49,466 nt of DNA from Ardenticatenaceae bacterium (GTDB lineage Bacteria > Chloroflexota > Anaerolineae > Promineifilales > Promineifilaceae), in NCBI GenBank assembly GCA_020634495.1, contig JACKBR010000036.1, positions 1 through 49,466 of the forward strand. Direction: 5' to 3'. The position numbers and the translations under genes are program-made. The notes under the pieces are model-generated. The model saw only the letters and a program-made list of their open reading frames with translations. It was not told where the DNA came from and did not search any database. Of this stretch, positions 1 through 7,982 are shown in pieces (the first letter of the stretch is position 1; each line of letters opens with the position of its first letter).

Positions 1-514
1 CGAGCGGCAGCTGGGCCAGCAAGCTGGTGGTGAGCAAGCCCACAATGCCCTGGCCAAACACGGCCACCTGTTCGCCAATCCCCGGCTGTGCGTCCATGAC
101 GAAGGAGACGGCCGTTTCCATGTTCGGTAGGAAGACGGCCGTTTCCGGCAGCATTCCAGCGGGCAGGGACAAGACCTCCTCTGGCCGGGCGATGAAGTGG
201 CTTTGGTGCGGCTGAAAGGCAAAAACCAGCCGGTCGCGCCACGAGTTTTCGACCGATTTGCCAATTTCCACCACACGCCCCACGGCCGCGTAGCCGTATT
301 TTTGTGGATAGCCCCCTTCGCCCAGGGCGGCTATCGTGGCGTCGGCCATCAGCTCGGCGGGCATTTGGCCGCGATAGAGCAGCATCTCCGTGCCGGGGCT
401 GATGGCTGAGACGATAGTTTGTACCAGCAGCCCATCGTCCGGCAGCGGCGGCAGCGGTTCATCGCGGCATTCTAGCTGGTGCGGGGCGGTAAAAAAGAGG
501 GCTTTTCGTTGCAT
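1..514 (-). CDS. MDR-family (alcohol dehydrogenase-like) oxidoreductase, N-terminal part, cut by the window edge
   Basis: The 171 visible codons begin at ATG 514-512 and run off the left edge, so most of the nucleotide-binding half is missing. Residues 1 to about 145 fit the GroES-like domain of medium-chain dehydrogenases (KYGYAAVGRVVEIG). The last residues start the Rossmann fold with a glycine-rich loop (VAVFGQGIVG). Where classical zinc ADHs carry a catalytic Cys (GxCGTD) this protein has SAISPGTEM. That ISxGTE signature is typical of the BchC-like branch of the superfamily, so a classical alcohol dehydrogenase activity is doubtful. The substrate cannot be told from the sequence. Family assignment is firm; function is open. 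Confidence 0.8.
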   Translation of the reverse strand, partial: MQRKALFFTAPHQLECRDEPLPPLPDDGLLVQTIVSAISPGTEMLLYRGQMPAELMADATIAALGEGGYPQKYGYAAVGRVVEIGKSVENSWRDRLVFAFQPHQSHFIARPEEVLSLPAGMLPETAVFLPNMETAVSFVMDAQPGIGEQVAVFGQGIVGLLTTSLLAQLPL

Positions 515-608
515 AAAGGTGTTCGTTGTTTTGATGAAAATTTCACGCAAAGGCGCAATGTTTTATGGGTCTTCAGGATTTTACGGGGTTGATACCGTGA
601 AACGTGAA

Positions 609-651
609 ACGTGATGCGTGATTTTCTCTGGTCACGTATCACGCATCACGT
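609..651. repeat. Perfect 14-bp inverted repeat, word family ACGTGAT
   Basis: ACGTGATGCGTGAT (609-622) is repeated exactly as its reverse complement at 638-651 around a 15-nt loop. Shorter related words (gtgaaacgtgaaacgtg) lie just before it. It sits between the thioesterase stop and the dehydrogenase start, both on the minus strand. It could end transcription of the first gene, but there is no clear T-run, so a dispersed repeat is equally likely. Confidence 0.7.
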
Positions 652-686
652 CAGGCTCTATCCCGCGAATTCCCAAAGAGCCTGTT

Positions 687-1121
687 TTATCGGCGGATCA
701 TGGTGGCGGTCATGATGGCGCATAGTGTGCGGTTGCCGCTTTCGTCTTCGCCAAACAGTTCGCCCTGGCAAACCGTGAGCGTGCGGCCAGGACGCACCAC
801 GCGCCCGACGGCGATCATCTTTACGCCCAGCGCGGGAGCGAGCAAATTCATCTTGAACTCCACGGTGACCACTTCGCTGCCGGAGGGCAGCAGGGAAAGG
901 GTGGCGTAACCGCAGGCGGAATCGACAACGGCCGTTGTGGCCCCGGCGTGGACAAAGCCATGCTGCTGGGACAACTTGGGCGTGACGGGCAGCTCGATGG
1001 TGACGCTTCCGGGGGAAACGGCCGTTAACCGCGCTCCCAAAAATGTCATAAACGTCTGCCTGGCAAAGCTGGCCCGCACCACCTGCTCGTATTCTAGATT
1101 TTGTGCTTCAAACTGAGTCAT
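687..1121 (-). CDS. PaaI-family hotdog-fold thioesterase
   Basis: A 144-residue protein, the normal size for a single hotdog domain. The family motif HGFVHAGATTAVVDSACGYA (about residues 55-75) carries the HG..H.G turn and the Asp on the following helix that activates water in PaaI/YbgC-like acyl-CoA thioesterases. The second half gives the expected beta-strands (EFKMNLLAP, GRVVRPGRTLTVCQGEL). I chose ATG 1121 over the TTG one codon earlier because it stands 7 nt after AGGA. It probably hydrolyses an acyl- or aryl-CoA in the cytosol. The substrate is unknown, and the neighbours (dehydrogenase, riboflavin gene) do not define a pathway. Confidence 0.85.
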   Translation of the reverse strand: MTQFEAQNLEYEQVVRASFARQTFMTFLGARLTAVSPGSVTIELPVTPKLSQQHGFVHAGATTAVVDSACGYATLSLLPSGSEVVTVEFKMNLLAPALGVKMIAVGRVVRPGRTLTVCQGELFGEDESGNRTLCAIMTATMIRR

Positions 1122-1140
1122 CAATTTTTCCTAAGATTTT

Positions 1141-1310
1141 CCCACAGATTGCGCAGATTATCGCAGATTTATAGTAACCATACAGCCTCTCTGGCTGTGG
1201 CCGGCGCGGTCTGGAAAGCAACCCTTCGAGACTGAGAGGCGGCCGCAGCACCTGAACAGTTACGATTTTTATTTTAATCTGCGTCCATCTGCGTTAATCT
1301 GCGGATTGTT
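1141..1310. repeat. Intergenic words of the CGCAGATT family, in inverted arrangement
   Basis: The gap between the thioesterase start and the RibA fusion stop holds repeats of (C)GCAGATT at 1145-1170 and their reverse complements (AATCTGCG) at 1276-1308, so the two ends could pair over about 100 nt. The right-hand copies run into the last codons of the RibA fusion. The same word recurs at 15037-15055. The middle (1171-1275) holds nothing I can name. Confidence 0.6.
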
Positions 1311-2613
1311 TTTCGTCTGGCCAACGCACGTCGCCGGAGAGGATCATATCTTTGCCCAGCCACTGCGTTTGCGGATTTTTTAGCTGGGGCAGGCCGTGGC
1401 CGTTCAGGTTGCCCACGGCATTGAGGCCGCCCACCAGCAGCGGGGCAACGGTGACGACTAATCGGTCAACCAACTGCCCGGCCAAAAAGCTGGTGATGAT
1501 GCCCGCGCCGCCTTCCACCATCAGGCTGCGGATGCCGCGCTGGTGCAGGCTGGTGAGCAAATGGGGCAAACTGACACGGCCGTCTTTTGTGGCGGGCAGG
1601 TGGAGAAGGGCAGCGCCCCTGGCCGCCAGCGCCGCCGCTTTTTGGGGATCGGCCGTTTCTGTGGTGGCCACGATGGGCTTGCAGGGATGCTCGGTGAGCA
1701 GTTTGGCCGTGAGTGGCAGCCGCAGCTGGCTGTCTACAATGATGGGCTGTGGATTGGGGCCAGCCACCAGGCGCACCGTCAGGCGCGGGTCGTCGGCCAG
1801 AACGGTGCCAATGCCCACCAGGATGGCATCGTGGCTGGTGCGCAGTTGGTGGGTGAGCGTTAGCGACTCTTGCCCGCTGAGGGCCAGCGGCTGGCCACGC
1901 TGCCGGGTGATGGAGCCGTCTAAACTTTGGGCATAGCTGAGGGTGACAAAGGGACGGCCGTTCCTAACCGCAGGTTCTGGTTTTCCATTGAGATGTGTGT
2001 GGGAGGAACGGCCGTTCAGATTCAGCAAATGGCGCATTCGCTCCACCTTGGTAGCCAGATACGCGGCGTTTTCCACAGTGAGGGCGGGCTGCATCGGGAT
2101 GCGCTCCGTGACCGCAATGCCTAGCTGCTCCAGCCCTTCAATTTTGCTGGGGTTATTGGTAAGCAACTGTACTGTTCCAACACCCAAATCCTGCAAAATG
2201 CGGGCAGCAACGGTGTAATCACGCGCATCTGCCTGATGGCCAAGCATCAGGTTTGCTTCAACCGTGTCATACCCTTCGTCCTGCAAATTGTAGGCGCGCA
2301 GCTTATCTAACAAGCCAATGCCACGCCCTTCTTGCCGCAAATAAACGATGATGCCCGCGCCCGCCTGGGCAATCTGGCGCATCGCCTGGTTTAGCTGAGG
2401 GCCGCAGTCGCAGCGCAAGGAGCCAAGCACGTCCCCCGTAAAACATTCCGAATGTACCCGCACCAGGACTGGTGCATTGGGGGCAATATCGCCAAAAACA
2501 AGCGCCAAATGCTCTTTTTCGTCCAGATTGTTTTGATAGTAGCAAAGTTGAAATTCGCCCACTTCTGTGGGAATACGAGCGCTTGTTTTACGCTCGACGA
2601 CAAGGTTGTTCAT
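1294..2613 (-). CDS. Fused GTP cyclohydrolase II / RibD-type reductase (riboflavin synthesis)
   Basis: Residues ~1-200 are GTP cyclohydrolase II (RibA), which opens GTP to the first pyrimidine intermediate of riboflavin synthesis. The zinc cysteines are in SECFTGDVLGSLRCDCG (Cys57, 68, 70) and the catalytic stretch is RQEGRGIGL. Residues ~215-435 are the reductase domain of RibD (FVTLSYAQSLDGSI, then LMVEGGAGI), which reduces the ribosyl side chain two steps later. A polar linker (~195-215) joins them. The RibD deaminase domain and DHBP synthase (RibB) are both absent. ATG 2613 is preferred over GTG 2622 because GGAG lies 10 nt before it and only 1 nt before the GTG. The gene appears to stand alone, with no FMN riboswitch seen upstream. 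Confidence 0.9.
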   Translation of the reverse strand: MNNLVVERKTSARIPTEVGEFQLCYYQNNLDEKEHLALVFGDIAPNAPVLVRVHSECFTGDVLGSLRCDCGPQLNQAMRQIAQAGAGIIVYLRQEGRGIGLLDKLRAYNLQDEGYDTVEANLMLGHQADARDYTVAARILQDLGVGTVQLLTNNPSKIEGLEQLGIAVTERIPMQPALTVENAAYLATKVERMRHLLNLNGRSSHTHLNGKPEPAVRNGRPFVTLSYAQSLDGSITRQRGQPLALSGQESLTLTHQLRTSHDAILVGIGTVLADDPRLTVRLVAGPNPQPIIVDSQLRLPLTAKLLTEHPCKPIVATTETADPQKAAALAARGAALLHLPATKDGRVSLPHLLTSLHQRGIRSLMVEGGAGIITSFLAGQLVDRLVVTVAPLLVGGLNAVGNLNGHGLPQLKNPQTQWLGKDMILSGDVRWPDEKQSAD

Positions 2614-2785
2614 ATTCTTCACGCTCCGACACAGCTTTTTTTGAAAGAGGGTTGGTTTATTTAGATTATACGCAACTCTGGCGGGAATGGATCGGTAGGG
2701 AAAGTGGGGAGCAAAAAGTAAATGGTGAAAAGCGGTAAGCGTAAACCAGTTCTAAATTTAGCCAGCAAATGTTGGTTGGTTTGGA

Positions 2786-3274
2786 TCAGGCCCCAAACAA
2801 AAAATCTGCCATAAACCCGGCGATGACGGGAAAAATGAGCCCCACTGCCATGCGGATGAGTGTGGGCCGCAGCCCCACGATGCTGACTTCCAGCGGCATA
2901 CGAAACAGCGTGAGCAATGACCAGGAAGTGACGAAGGCGACGCCCGCGCCAATGCCTGCCCCTGCTTTGTACAGCGTGGCCGCCAGGGGAAAGCTGACAA
3001 AGATGCTAGGCGGCATCACCATGCCCAATCCCGAAGCCAGGAGGATGCCGCGCCAACCTGATTGTTCTCCTAACCAGCGGCTTACCAATTCCTTGGGCAC
3101 CAGCACCTCAGACAAGCCCACAATGATAAAAACGGCGATAAAAAGGGGGATGAGCTTTAGAAAGGTTTGCCCGCCTGACCTCAGGCCGATCATTAAGCTG
3201 CCATCATGCCGCTGGTAGGCAAGCAGGATGAACAGGATTGCCACAATAATGAGCAAAACGGTGGTGAAGTCCAT
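2786..3274 (-). CDS. Half-size permease of the ArsP/COG0701 type, membrane protein
   Basis: About 162 residues and almost entirely hydrophobic, with 4-5 membrane segments (TVLLIIVAILFILLAY; FLKLIPLFIAVFIIVGLSEV; GWRGILLASGLGMVMPPSIF; VAFVTSWSLLTLF; MAVGLIFPVIAGFMADFLF). The pattern of a glycine/proline-rich segment followed by TSWSLL matches one half of the COG0701 permeases (ArsP-like, usually ~300 residues), so two copies may pair. I chose ATG 3274 because an AGAGG ribosome site precedes it and the upstream ATG 3307 has none. It lies 43 nt after nth and may be co-transcribed with it. The substrate is unknown. Confidence 0.65.
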   Translation of the reverse strand: MDFTTVLLIIVAILFILLAYQRHDGSLMIGLRSGGQTFLKLIPLFIAVFIIVGLSEVLVPKELVSRWLGEQSGWRGILLASGLGMVMPPSIFVSFPLAATLYKAGAGIGAGVAFVTSWSLLTLFRMPLEVSIVGLRPTLIRMAVGLIFPVIAGFMADFLFGA

Positions 3275-3316
3275 AGTGCCTCTTTTTTTGGGGTGTGGGT
3301 TTGGCATCAGGTTTGG

Positions 3317-3964
3317 TTACAGTTCGGCCGAGGGGCAGATGTCGTTGAGGGGGCAGTTGGGGCAGTCGGGGCGGCGGGCAATGCAGATGCGACGGCCGTG
3401 AAAGATGAGCAGGTGCGAGATGTTGATCCATTGGTCTTGGGGGATGATGGCCATCAATTCTCGCTCAACTTTGACGGGGTCTTTGTTGCTGCTGGTAAGC
3501 CCCAGCTTGTGGGCAATGCGCTTGACGTGGGTATCGACGGTGATGCCTTCGGCTTTGCCGTAAATTTCGCCTAAAACGACGTTGGCTGTTTTGCGGGCGA
3601 CGCCTTTAAGCTGGGTAAGTTCGGTCATTTTGTCTGGAATTTGGCCACCATGATTTTGCAGCAGGGCAACGGCCGTTTCCTGAATGAATTTTGCCTTTTG
3701 TCGAAAAAAACCAGTAGAGCGAATCGCTTCTTCCAATTCGGTGCGGTCTGCGGCGGCAAAAGCGGCCGTATCGGGATATTTGGCAAAGAGGTCGGGCGTA
3801 ACCATGTTCACCCGCACATCGGTGCATTGGGCGGAGAGAATGGTGGCCACCAGCAGTTGCAGCGGCGTCTGGTAGTTGAGTTCGCAGTGGGCGTCTGGGT
3901 GGGCGGCTTGCAGCCGTTGCAAAACGGTTTGGACATAGTCTGGTGATGGTTTTTGGTAAGCCAT
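3317..3964 (-). CDS. nth: Endonuclease III, DNA glycosylase/AP lyase
   Basis: At 215 residues this is a standard-length endonuclease III, which removes oxidised pyrimidines and cleaves the abasic site in base-excision repair. The helix-hairpin-helix and catalytic lysine are in LKGVARKTANVVLG, and the catalytic aspartate is in VDTHVKR. The C-terminal [4Fe-4S] site is complete as C-x6-C-x2-C-x5-C (CIARRPDCPNCPLNDIC). It is the first gene of a minus-strand pair with the half-size permease. One ACGGCCGT palindrome lies within it. Confidence 0.97.
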   Translation of the reverse strand: MAYQKPSPDYVQTVLQRLQAAHPDAHCELNYQTPLQLLVATILSAQCTDVRVNMVTPDLFAKYPDTAAFAAADRTELEEAIRSTGFFRQKAKFIQETAVALLQNHGGQIPDKMTELTQLKGVARKTANVVLGEIYGKAEGITVDTHVKRIAHKLGLTSSNKDPVKVERELMAIIPQDQWINISHLLIFHGRRICIARRPDCPNCPLNDICPSAEL

Positions 3965-4042
3965 GATGGTTCCTGTTTAGGTAACGGCCGTTTCTAGCGA
4001 ATCTGCTAAAGTTTGCCGCCTGAATGCTGTGTAACTCTAGCG

Positions 4043-4071
4043 TTATCAGATTCGGCGTGCAAGTGTATAAT
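4043..4071 (+). promoter_or_regulatory. Sigma-70-type promoter for the debranching/pentose-phosphate operon
   Basis: TTATCA (4043-4048), a 17-nt spacer and a perfect TATAAT (4066-4071) lie about 150 nt before the debranching-enzyme start. Transcription would begin near 4078 and leave a leader that contains the palindrome at 4143. Another TATAAT at 4181 has no -35 box at the right distance. Confidence 0.55.
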
Positions 4072-4142
4072 GGGCCTTGTTTGGCGTGGCTGCCGGATGT
4101 TTAGTTAGTACTGTGTGAAAAGAGAGCCGTAAAACGTAGTAG

Positions 4143-4156
4143 GTTTACCGGTAAAC
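4143..4156. promoter_or_regulatory. 14-bp palindrome GTTTACCGGTAAAC, candidate operator
   Basis: This perfect palindrome with a central CG lies ~65 nt downstream of the predicted transcription start and 66 nt before the debranching-enzyme gene. LacI/GalR-family repressors bind sites of this form, and the operon concerns carbohydrates, so a repressor roadblock site is plausible. No LacI-family gene is present in the window. Confidence 0.4.
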
Positions 4157-4222
4157 TCGCCGACTTGCCCACTCTCCCACTATAATTTATGAACTTGTTC
4201 AACTGTTTGAAGGAGTAATTAC

Positions 4223-6241
4223 TTGCTAATAGATTTTGGACGCGAACTCTGTGGTGATTTGGCTACGGCCGAATCGCGAGAATGGCTGGTAACCAATGGT
4301 GTTGGTGGCTTTGCTTCTGGCACGGTAGCTGGCGTGCTAACGCGCCGGTATCATGGCTTGCTGATGGCGGCATTAGAACCGCCGCTGGGCCGCACCCTGC
4401 TGCTGGCCAAAGTGGATGAGACGGTAGAGTATGAAGGGATTTACCCACGAAGCGGCCGTTTTTACCCGCTTTATGTAAACCGGTGGGCCAATGGCGTGGT
4501 AGAAGGGCATGGCCATCATTTCATTAACCGGTTTCATTTGGAAGGCACCACGCCAGTATGGACATTTGCTTTTGCCAATGCGCTGCTGGAAAAGCGCATC
4601 TGGATGCAGCCAGGGGCCAACACAACCTACATTCAGTACAAACTTGCGCGGGCCACAGGGCCACTAACAATGGAAGCAAAGGCGTTTATCAACTATCGCG
4701 ACTATCACGACACAACGATTATGAACGGCTGGGAGCCGAAGATAGAAGATGTGGCGCATGGTTTATCCATGCAAATGCACGATGCGGCAACGCCGCTCTA
4801 TCTGCTCAGCGATAAAATGGAGATGACGCCCCAGTTTGATTGGTACGAAGATTTTTATTTAAGTGTTGAAGAGTATCGCGGCCAAAATGATGTGCAGGAA
4901 GACCATGTTTATGCGGCGCTGCTGCGGGCTGTGCTGCGCCCTGGCGATTCGTTGACGCTGGTGGCCAGCACCGAGGCAGCCCCCAATTTGGATGGGGCCA
5001 CAGCCTATGCCGAGCGGCAGGCGTATGAAGCGGCGCTGCTGGAGCGGGCCAGCAAAGTTCATGCGGTAAAGTTGCCAGCAGCGGTCAGGCAGTTGGTTTT
5101 GGCCGCCGATCAATTTGTGGTTAAACGGCCGACTTCACGCGATGCAAACGGCCGTTCCATTATTGCCGGGTATCCCTGGTTTAGCGACTGGGGGCGCGAC
5201 ACCATGATCGCCCTGCCTGGCCTTACCCTCACTACCGGACGCCCCGAAGTTGCCGCTTCCATTTTTCGCACCTATGCCCAATTTGTAGACCAGGGCATGT
5301 TGCCCAACCGCTTCCCCGACGCAGGCGAACGCCCCGAATACAACACCGTCGATGCCACCTTGTGGTATTTTGAAGCGCTGCGGGCTTACCACGCGGCCAC
5401 AAACGATGATGCCCTGGTGCGCGAGCTGTTTCCCGTGCTGCAAGAAATTATTTTGTGGCACAAACGCGGCACGCGCTACAACATCCAAATGGATGAAAAT
5501 GATGGCCTTCTGTTTGCCGGGGAGGAAGGCGTGCAGCTCACCTGGATGGATGCCAAGGTAGATAACTGGGTGGTGACCTCGCGCATTGGCAAACCCGTTG
5601 AAATCAATGCCCTGTGGTACAACGCTTTGTGCATCATGGTAAATTTTGCCCAAATGCTGGCTGAAGATGCTGCCACCTACCAGGCAATGATTGCCCAGGT
5701 GAAACAAGGGTTTGCCCGTTTTTGGAATGAAGAAATGGGCTACTGCTATGATGTGATTGACGGCCCTGATGCTGACGGTTTAGATGGCAGCTTGCGCCCA
5801 AACCAACTGTTTGCCATTTCGCTGCCGCACAGCCCCCTTACGCCAGAGCAGCAGCGCTCCACGGTAGATGCTTGCGGCCGTCATTTGGTAACTGCCCACG
5901 GCCTGCGCAGCCTTTCGTCTGATGACAAAGCGTACATTGGCCATTACGGCGGCGACCGGCACAAGCGGGATGGCGCTTACCACCAGGGAACGGTGTGGGG
6001 CTGGCTGATTGGCCCCTTTGTTAGCGCTTATTTGCGCGTTTATGGCGACAAAGCGGCAGCGCGTTCTTATTTGGATTCGCTGCTGAATCACCACATTCGG
6101 GCCCATGCGGTGGGCAGCTTGAGCGAGATTTTTGATGGCGATGCGCCTTTTGCCCCGCGTGGCTGTGTGGCCCAGGCGTGGAGCGTGGCGGAAGTGCTGC
6201 GCACCTGGCAAGAAACGCAGGAAGAGGGGATTGGAGATTAG
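4223..6241 (+). CDS. Glycogen debranching enzyme (amylo-alpha-1,6-glucosidase, GH133)
   Basis: The 672-residue protein has the two domains of bacterial debranching enzymes. The N-terminal beta domain (residues ~15-230) carries NGVGGFASGTVAGVLTRRYH, and the (alpha/alpha)6 catalytic domain (~290-660) carries FSDWGRDTMIALPGL near residue 320 and GTVWGWLIGPF near 590. It removes the alpha-1,6 branches of glycogen so that phosphorylase can finish the outer chains. Translation starts at a TTG seven nt after AGGAG. It leads an operon with gnd (7-nt gap), the tandem cyclic-nucleotide-binding protein and rpiA, which links glycogen breakdown to the pentose phosphate pathway. Confidence 0.93.
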   Translation: MLIDFGRELCGDLATAESREWLVTNGVGGFASGTVAGVLTRRYHGLLMAALEPPLGRTLLLAKVDETVEYEGIYPRSGRFYPLYVNRWANGVVEGHGHHFINRFHLEGTTPVWTFAFANALLEKRIWMQPGANTTYIQYKLARATGPLTMEAKAFINYRDYHDTTIMNGWEPKIEDVAHGLSMQMHDAATPLYLLSDKMEMTPQFDWYEDFYLSVEEYRGQNDVQEDHVYAALLRAVLRPGDSLTLVASTEAAPNLDGATAYAERQAYEAALLERASKVHAVKLPAAVRQLVLAADQFVVKRPTSRDANGRSIIAGYPWFSDWGRDTMIALPGLTLTTGRPEVAASIFRTYAQFVDQGMLPNRFPDAGERPEYNTVDATLWYFEALRAYHAATNDDALVRELFPVLQEIILWHKRGTRYNIQMDENDGLLFAGEEGVQLTWMDAKVDNWVVTSRIGKPVEINALWYNALCIMVNFAQMLAEDAATYQAMIAQVKQGFARFWNEEMGYCYDVIDGPDADGLDGSLRPNQLFAISLPHSPLTPEQQRSTVDACGRHLVTAHGLRSLSSDDKAYIGHYGGDRHKRDGAYHQGTVWGWLIGPFVSAYLRVYGDKAAARSYLDSLLNHHIRAHAVGSLSEIFDGDAPFAPRGCVAQAWSVAEVLRTWQETQEEGIGD

Positions 6242-6248
6242 AGAGTTT

Positions 6249-7163
6249 ATGAAATTAGCAATGATTGGCCTGGGTAAGATGGGCGCGAATATGGCGCGGC
6301 GGTTGATTCAGGATGGTCACCAGGTGGTGGGCTATAATTTGGAAACGGCCGTAACCGACCAACTGGCTGCCGAGGTAGGACTTATTCCCGCTTACTCTCT
6401 GGCCGAAGCTGTGGAAAAATTAGCGCCGCCCCGCGTGGTTTGGGTGATGGTGCCCTCCGGTAAGCCCACCGAAAGCGTGGTAGCGGAACTGGGCAAGTTG
6501 CTTGCCGCAGGCGATTTAGTTGTGGATGGCGGCAACAGCAATTACAAAGAAACCAGGCGGCGGGGCGAAATGTTGGCTGGCCAGGGAATCGAATTTGTAG
6601 ATGTGGGCACCAGCGGCGGCATTTGGGGACTTAAGGAAGGGTACAGCATGATGGTTGGCGGTTCGGAAACGGCCGTTGCCACCCTCAGCCCCGTTCTTAA
6701 AACCCTGGCCCCTGGCGCTGAAAAAGGTTGGGGGCATGTTGGCCCCAGCGGTGCAGGCCATTTTGTAAAGATGGTACACAACGGCATTGAGTATGGCCTG
6801 ATGCAGGCCTATGCCGAAGGGTTTGAAATTCTAAAAGCCAAAGAGGAATTTGGCCTGGATTTGCATCAAATTTCTGAGATTTGGCGCTTTGGCAGCGTGG
6901 TGCGCTCCTGGCTGCTCGATTTAACGGCCAACGCCCTGGCGGAAGATGCAGAGCTGAGTGAGATCAAGGGCTTTGTGCCCGACAGCGGCGAAGGGCGGTG
7001 GACGGTGTTTGAGGCGATTGATCTGGACGTGCCTGCACCGGTCATTACCCACTCGCTTTTTGCCCGATTTGTAAGCCGCCAGGATGAAAGTTTTGCGGCC
7101 AAGCTGCTAGCGGCGATGCGGAATCAGTTTGGTGGACATGCAGTGGTCAAGTCCGAGGATTAG
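6249..7163 (+). CDS. gnd: 6-phosphogluconate dehydrogenase, short (~300-residue) decarboxylating type
   Basis: This 304-residue protein oxidises and decarboxylates 6-phosphogluconate to ribulose 5-phosphate. The nucleotide loop is MIGLGKMGANMARRL (residues 4-18). Substrate-binding motifs are GGNSNYKETRRR (~94), VGTSGGIWGLKEGY (~120) and HFVKMVHNGIEYG (~170). The length fits the short GndA/YqeC-like branch rather than the ~470-residue enterobacterial form. A longer reading frame exists upstream, but it would overlap the debranching gene by 110 nt. ATG 6249, directly before the nucleotide loop, is clearly the start. Whether it uses NAD or NADP cannot be judged safely. Confidence 0.93.
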   Translation: MKLAMIGLGKMGANMARRLIQDGHQVVGYNLETAVTDQLAAEVGLIPAYSLAEAVEKLAPPRVVWVMVPSGKPTESVVAELGKLLAAGDLVVDGGNSNYKETRRRGEMLAGQGIEFVDVGTSGGIWGLKEGYSMMVGGSETAVATLSPVLKTLAPGAEKGWGHVGPSGAGHFVKMVHNGIEYGLMQAYAEGFEILKAKEEFGLDLHQISEIWRFGSVVRSWLLDLTANALAEDAELSEIKGFVPDSGEGRWTVFEAIDLDVPAPVITHSLFARFVSRQDESFAAKLLAAMRNQFGGHAVVKSED

Positions 7164-7174
7164 ATATTACGCCT

Positions 7175-7948
7175 ATGTTTGAAAACAAACCCAGATTTGG
7201 ACCAGAGCAGTTTCCCGCAGGGGCAGACATCATTCAACAGGGAGATGTGCCAGATAAGTTTTACATTATCACGCGGGGCAAAGTGGCGGTGCTGCTACAG
7301 CCGCCAGACGGTCTGGACGCTGTTATTGATTATTTAGGCCCCGGCGATTTTTTTGGCGAGGTGGGGTTGTTGCATCAAAGCCGGCGCATGGCCACCGTGC
7401 GGGCAGAAACGGCCGTAGACGTGATGGCCATGGACACCCAAACATTCCGCACCTGGATCGAAGGTTCGCCGCTGGTGGCTCAGGAAATTCAGGCTCTGGC
7501 CGCCGCACGCACCCGCGACACTGGCCCCCTGGACCCGGCTCCTCCGCTAAATTTGGAGAAGATGCCGGACAAAATGATGGAAACGGCCGTTGAATCGGCC
7601 GAGCAGTTTGAAGCAGGCGACCAGATTATCCGGCAAGGGGATCAGCCCACACGGTTTTACATCATTCTTGAAGGATTTGTCACCGTTACCCACCTTGATG
7701 CCAACGGCAAAGAGCATGTGGTCGATCATCTGACTGCTGGCGATTATTTTGGCGAGATTGGCTTGCTAGAAGGGGGCGAACGGATTGCGACGGTAACGGC
7801 CGTTACCCGCGTAAAAGTTGTCTCCTTTGATCGTGACACATTTAGCCGCTGGATGCTGCATTCACCCAGCAGCCAGAGTGACATTGCCCAAACGGCCGCA
7901 CGGCGGCGCAAAACAACCGGAATGCTCTCCTTGCCAGAAGACGAGTAG
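7175..7948 (+). CDS. Stand-alone tandem cyclic-nucleotide-binding protein (two CNB domains)
   Basis: The 257 residues are two CNB domains (about 8-115 and 140-245) joined by a Pro-rich linker, with no DNA-binding, kinase or transporter domain. Each has an intact phosphate-binding cassette: FFGEVGLLHQSRRMATV in the first and YFGEIGLLEGGERIATV in the second. Both contain the Glu and Arg that hold the ribose and phosphate of cAMP in CAP and PKA-R. The layout resembles a PKA regulatory subunit without its docking tail. It lies 11 nt after gnd and 34 nt before rpiA, so it is made together with pentose-phosphate enzymes. It may sense cAMP or cGMP and control a partner; that role is inference. Confidence 0.85.
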   Translation: MFENKPRFGPEQFPAGADIIQQGDVPDKFYIITRGKVAVLLQPPDGLDAVIDYLGPGDFFGEVGLLHQSRRMATVRAETAVDVMAMDTQTFRTWIEGSPLVAQEIQALAAARTRDTGPLDPAPPLNLEKMPDKMMETAVESAEQFEAGDQIIRQGDQPTRFYIILEGFVTVTHLDANGKEHVVDHLTAGDYFGEIGLLEGGERIATVTAVTRVKVVSFDRDTFSRWMLHSPSSQSDIAQTAARRRKTTGMLSLPEDE

Positions 7949-7982
7949 GCAAAATGCTGGAGCAAGCGCCCAGGAATTATAA

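Noticed and set aside
1352..1936. 194-codon reading frame opposite the RibA fusion
   Set aside because: Antisense of a clear enzyme gene; composition (Trp/Arg/Ser-rich) is that of an antisense frame.
2786..3274. Truncated ArsP permease (pseudogene)
   Set aside because: Start, ribosome site and stop are orderly and no second half is found in other frames; a half-size family member is the simpler reading.
4181..4186. Second TATAAT before the debranching gene as the promoter
   Set aside because: No acceptable -35 box at 16-18 nt; the pair at 4043-4071 is better.
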